This document shows positions 62,421 to 64,000 of a stretch of 64,000 bases of DNA, one piece after another. The notes under the pieces are model-generated. The model was not told the DNA's origin and did not search any database. It saw only the letters and a program-made list of their open reading frames with translations. The translations under genes were made by a program, and so were the position numbers. Source of the DNA: Chitinophaga ginsengisegetis (GTDB taxonomy: Bacteria; Bacteroidota; Bacteroidia; Chitinophagales; Chitinophagaceae); the NCBI RefSeq assembly GCF_900168065.1, contig NZ_FUZZ01000001.1:62001-126000 (forward strand). Reading direction: 5' to 3'. How positions within the stretch are numbered: the first letter of the stretch is position 1; each line of letters begins with the position of its first letter.

Positions 62421-63269
62421 ATGTCAAGCTGGTTTAAGCGAATTAAACAAGGCATCTCTACCACCACCAGTGAAAAGAAAGAAGCACCGGATGGTTTGTG
62501 GCACAAGTGTCCTAACTGTAAAAAAACCACCACCGTAAAGGATCTGAAGGAACATTACTATGTTTGCGATAAGTGTAATTATCACAACCGTATTAACTCT
62601 GCAGAGTATTTTGAGATCATATTTGATAACAATCAGTTCGAGGAACTGTTCCCAAATATATACCCGACCGACTTCCTGGGATTTAAAGATCTGAAGCCTT
62701 ACGCCGACAGGCTGAAGGATGCGCAGAAGAAATCCGGACTGAAAGATGCGATGACCGTAGGGGCCGGCAAGGTGCTGGGTAACGACCTGGTAGTGGCTTG
62801 TATGGATTTTAACTTCATCGGGGGCTCTATGGGTTCCGTAGTAGGTGAAAAGATAGCCCGTTCTATCGACTACTGCATCATCCACAAGATGCCGCTGATG
62901 GTCATCTCCAAATCAGGCGGCGCCCGTATGATGGAAAGCGCCTTCTCCCTGATGCAGATGGCTAAAACATCGGCCAAGCTTACACAGCTGGCGGATGCAA
63001 GACTCCCCTACATCTCTTTAATGACGGATCCTACCACTGGTGGTGTAACCGCCTCTTACGCAATGCTGGGCGACCTTAACATTGCGGAACCGGGCGCACT
63101 CATTGGTTTTGCAGGACCCAGGATCATTAAAGAAACCATTAAAAAAGATTTACCTGCTGGTTTCCAGAGCGCTGAGTTCCTGCTGGAACATGGTTTCCTG
63201 GATTTCATCATGGATAGAAAAGAACTGAAAACGAAGTTGGCAAGTTTGCTGACCATCTTTAAAAATTAA
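62421..63269 (+). CDS. accD: Acetyl-CoA carboxylase carboxyltransferase subunit beta
   Basis: 282 residues. The N-terminal zinc ribbon has Cys pairs CPNC and CDKC (about residues 31-53). The carboxyltransferase domain follows: [90 protein letters not shown] and [14 protein letters not shown]. It transfers CO2 from biotin to acetyl-CoA, making malonyl-CoA for fatty acids. No accA neighbour is in the window. Confidence 0.97.
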   Translation: MSSWFKRIKQGISTTTSEKKEAPDGLWHKCPNCKKTTTVKDLKEHYYVCDKCNYHNRINSAEYFEIIFDNNQFEELFPNIYPTDFLGFKDLKPYADRLKDAQKKSGLKDAMTVGAGKVLGNDLVVACMDFNFIGGSMGSVVGEKIARSIDYCIIHKMPLMVISKSGGARMMESAFSLMQMAKTSAKLTQLADARLPYISLMTDPTTGGVTASYAMLGDLNIAEPGALIGFAGPRIIKETIKKDLPAGFQSAEFLLEHGFLDFIMDRKELKTKLASLLTIFKN

Positions 63270-63278
63270 GACAACAGC

Positions 63279-63345
63279 TTTTAGCCTTCAATTGTTAGCA
63301 ATGGTATGGATCTCTCCCGCCGCAGCTAACAACTGAAGGCTAAAA
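63279..63345. terminator. Inverted repeat between accD and smpB
   Basis: The 21-base arms 63279-63299 and 63325-63345 are complementary with a single mismatch and a 25-base loop. It begins 10 bases after the accD stop. No clear T-run follows the right arm, but the AT-rich stem base could still support termination. Confidence 0.6.
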
Positions 63346-63370
63346 ACTAACAGCTCATATTAAAGCGCAA

Positions 63371-63808
63371 ATGGCAGAATTAAAGAACAGATCGGCATAT
63401 TTTGAGTACGCAATAGAAGATAAATTTATTGCAGGGATGGTGTTGCTTGGTACAGAGATCAAGTCGATCCGTGCAGGTAAGGTGAGCTTTAATGATTCTT
63501 TCTGCTATTTTTCCAAAGGAGAATTGTACGTAAAGAGCCTGCATATTGCAGAATACTCGCACGGTACTTCCTCCAATCATGATCCGCTGCGTGAACGTAA
63601 GCTGCTGCTTACCAAGCGGGAACTGAGAAAGATGGAAAACAAAATGAAAGAACGGGGCTATACCATTGTACCACTTCGTATGTTCATTACCGATAAAAGC
63701 CTGGCAAAAATGGAGATTGGGATCGGTAAAGGTAAAAAGCTCCACGACAAACGCGACTCTATCAAAGCAAGGGAGGCAGACAGGGAGCTTAGAAGACAAT
63801 TCAAATAA
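63371..63808 (+). CDS. smpB: SsrA-binding protein
   Basis: 145 residues, the normal SmpB size. Hallmarks: RSAYFEYAIEDKFIAGMVLLGTEIKSIRAGKVSFNDSF, YVKSLHIAEYSHG, RKLLLTKRELRKMENKMKERGYTIVPLRMF, and a basic tail with GKGKKLHDKRDSIKAREADRELRRQFK. It binds tmRNA and brings it to stalled ribosomes for trans-translation. The tmRNA gene itself is not seen in this window. RNase R (rnr, 51959) is a known partner in this pathway. Confidence 0.97.
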   Translation: MAELKNRSAYFEYAIEDKFIAGMVLLGTEIKSIRAGKVSFNDSFCYFSKGELYVKSLHIAEYSHGTSSNHDPLRERKLLLTKRELRKMENKMKERGYTIVPLRMFITDKSLAKMEIGIGKGKKLHDKRDSIKAREADRELRRQFK

Positions 63809-63854
63809 ATACAGCGCCGGCAGGCAAAGCATATCCTTATAAAACAGTTCCCCA

Positions 63855-64000
63855 TTGAAAAAGCAAGCATTCAGGCAGTTACTGAGCATTACCGCCATCC
63901 TTCTCTACACCTGTATTCTTTCCTGTAAATCGGGTGAAAAACTATATAACAAAGGCAGATACGATGAAGCTGTTACCACTTTCGTGAAAAAACTGCAGCG
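63855..64000 (+). CDS. Start of a lipoprotein gene (partial, runs off the window)
   Basis: The frame is open from a TTG at 63855 to the window end; a stop lies just upstream (63840-63842) and no ATG is available, so TTG is the likely start. The 48 visible residues begin with a lipoprotein signal (QLLSITAILLYTCILSC, lipobox Cys about 24), then KSGEKLYNKGRYDEAVTTFVKKL, which looks like the first helix pair of a TPR. It may be a BamD-like or other TPR lipoprotein; too little is visible to decide. Confidence 0.6.
   Translation, partial: MKKQAFRQLLSITAILLYTCILSCKSGEKLYNKGRYDEAVTTFVKKLQ

Noticed and set aside
1..64000. Possible mobile elements, prophage, defence systems or tRNA genes
   Set aside because: No transposase, integrase, restriction, toxin-antitoxin or phage structural gene was recognised, and no tRNA-like cloverleaf was noticed by eye. 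A tRNA scan would be decisive.

Overview
The window looks like chromosomal DNA from a Bacteroidota bacterium, most likely a Chitinophaga or close relative (Chitinophagaceae). Evidence: a type IX secretion (T9SS) C-terminal sorting domain on a giant secreted protein, DUF4270 and DUF2027/Smr proteins typical of the phylum, TAnnTTTG-type -7 promoter boxes, an RNase R with a histone-H1-like tail, and a glycogen-synthase-like gene next to panC/panD. No prophage, insertion sequence, CRISPR array, tRNA or rRNA gene was seen. The only stable RNA gene recognised is RNase P RNA (rnpB, minus strand, about 47045-47420).

Positions 1-28868 form an exopolysaccharide (EPS) locus. A flippase and a core-2/I-branching-type glycosyltransferase (plus strand) converge on a seven-gene minus-strand operon (4041-11551): single-domain response regulator, priming sugar transferase with a decayed receiver-like N-terminus, two GT2 enzymes, an asparagine-synthase-type amidotransferase, a GT4 and a methyltransferase, mostly with overlapping ends. 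A divergent GT2 and a 2039-residue T9SS-exported multidomain esterase follow. Then comes a plus-strand operon (20066-27383): Wzc/GumC-like co-polymerase with a degenerate kinase domain, acyltransferase, a 37-residue membrane peptide, Wzy/ligase-like polymerase, a half-length TolC-like protein and two alpha/beta hydrolases. A beta-helix lipoprotein closes the block, and a secreted esterase/beta-helix fusion is cut by the left edge. Together these could prime, build, decorate (acyl, methyl, possibly amide), flip, polymerise, export and trim one surface polysaccharide. No Wza-type outer-membrane exporter is visible.

Positions 29427-39600 are mainly core metabolism: DUF4270 lipoprotein and metK, the glycogen-synthase-like gene divergent from panC-panD, a flippase-like membrane protein, ppk1-ppx (polyphosphate), and panB. 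Positions 40028-43557 form a three-gene operon that reads as lysine catabolism: saccharopine dehydrogenase, 2-oxoadipate dioxygenase/decarboxylase (DUF1338/HglS) and aminoadipate-semialdehyde-type dehydrogenase.

Positions 43917-57303 hold a histidine-phosphatase-fold protein that has lost both catalytic histidines, a subtilase, a DUF4870 protein, rnpB, a Smr protein, DoxX, an amino acid permease, and a minus-strand operon bioD / 5-FTHF cyclo-ligase / lpxK / rnr / polyprenyl synthase. Two related palindromic intergenic elements lie at 50833-50934 and 57325-57490. Positions 57557-64000 carry cystathionine beta-synthase, a metal-receptor protein, a variant Rieske protein, a convergent alpha/beta hydrolase, fructose-bisphosphate aldolase (with a LacI-type palindrome upstream), accD, smpB and the start of a lipoprotein gene.
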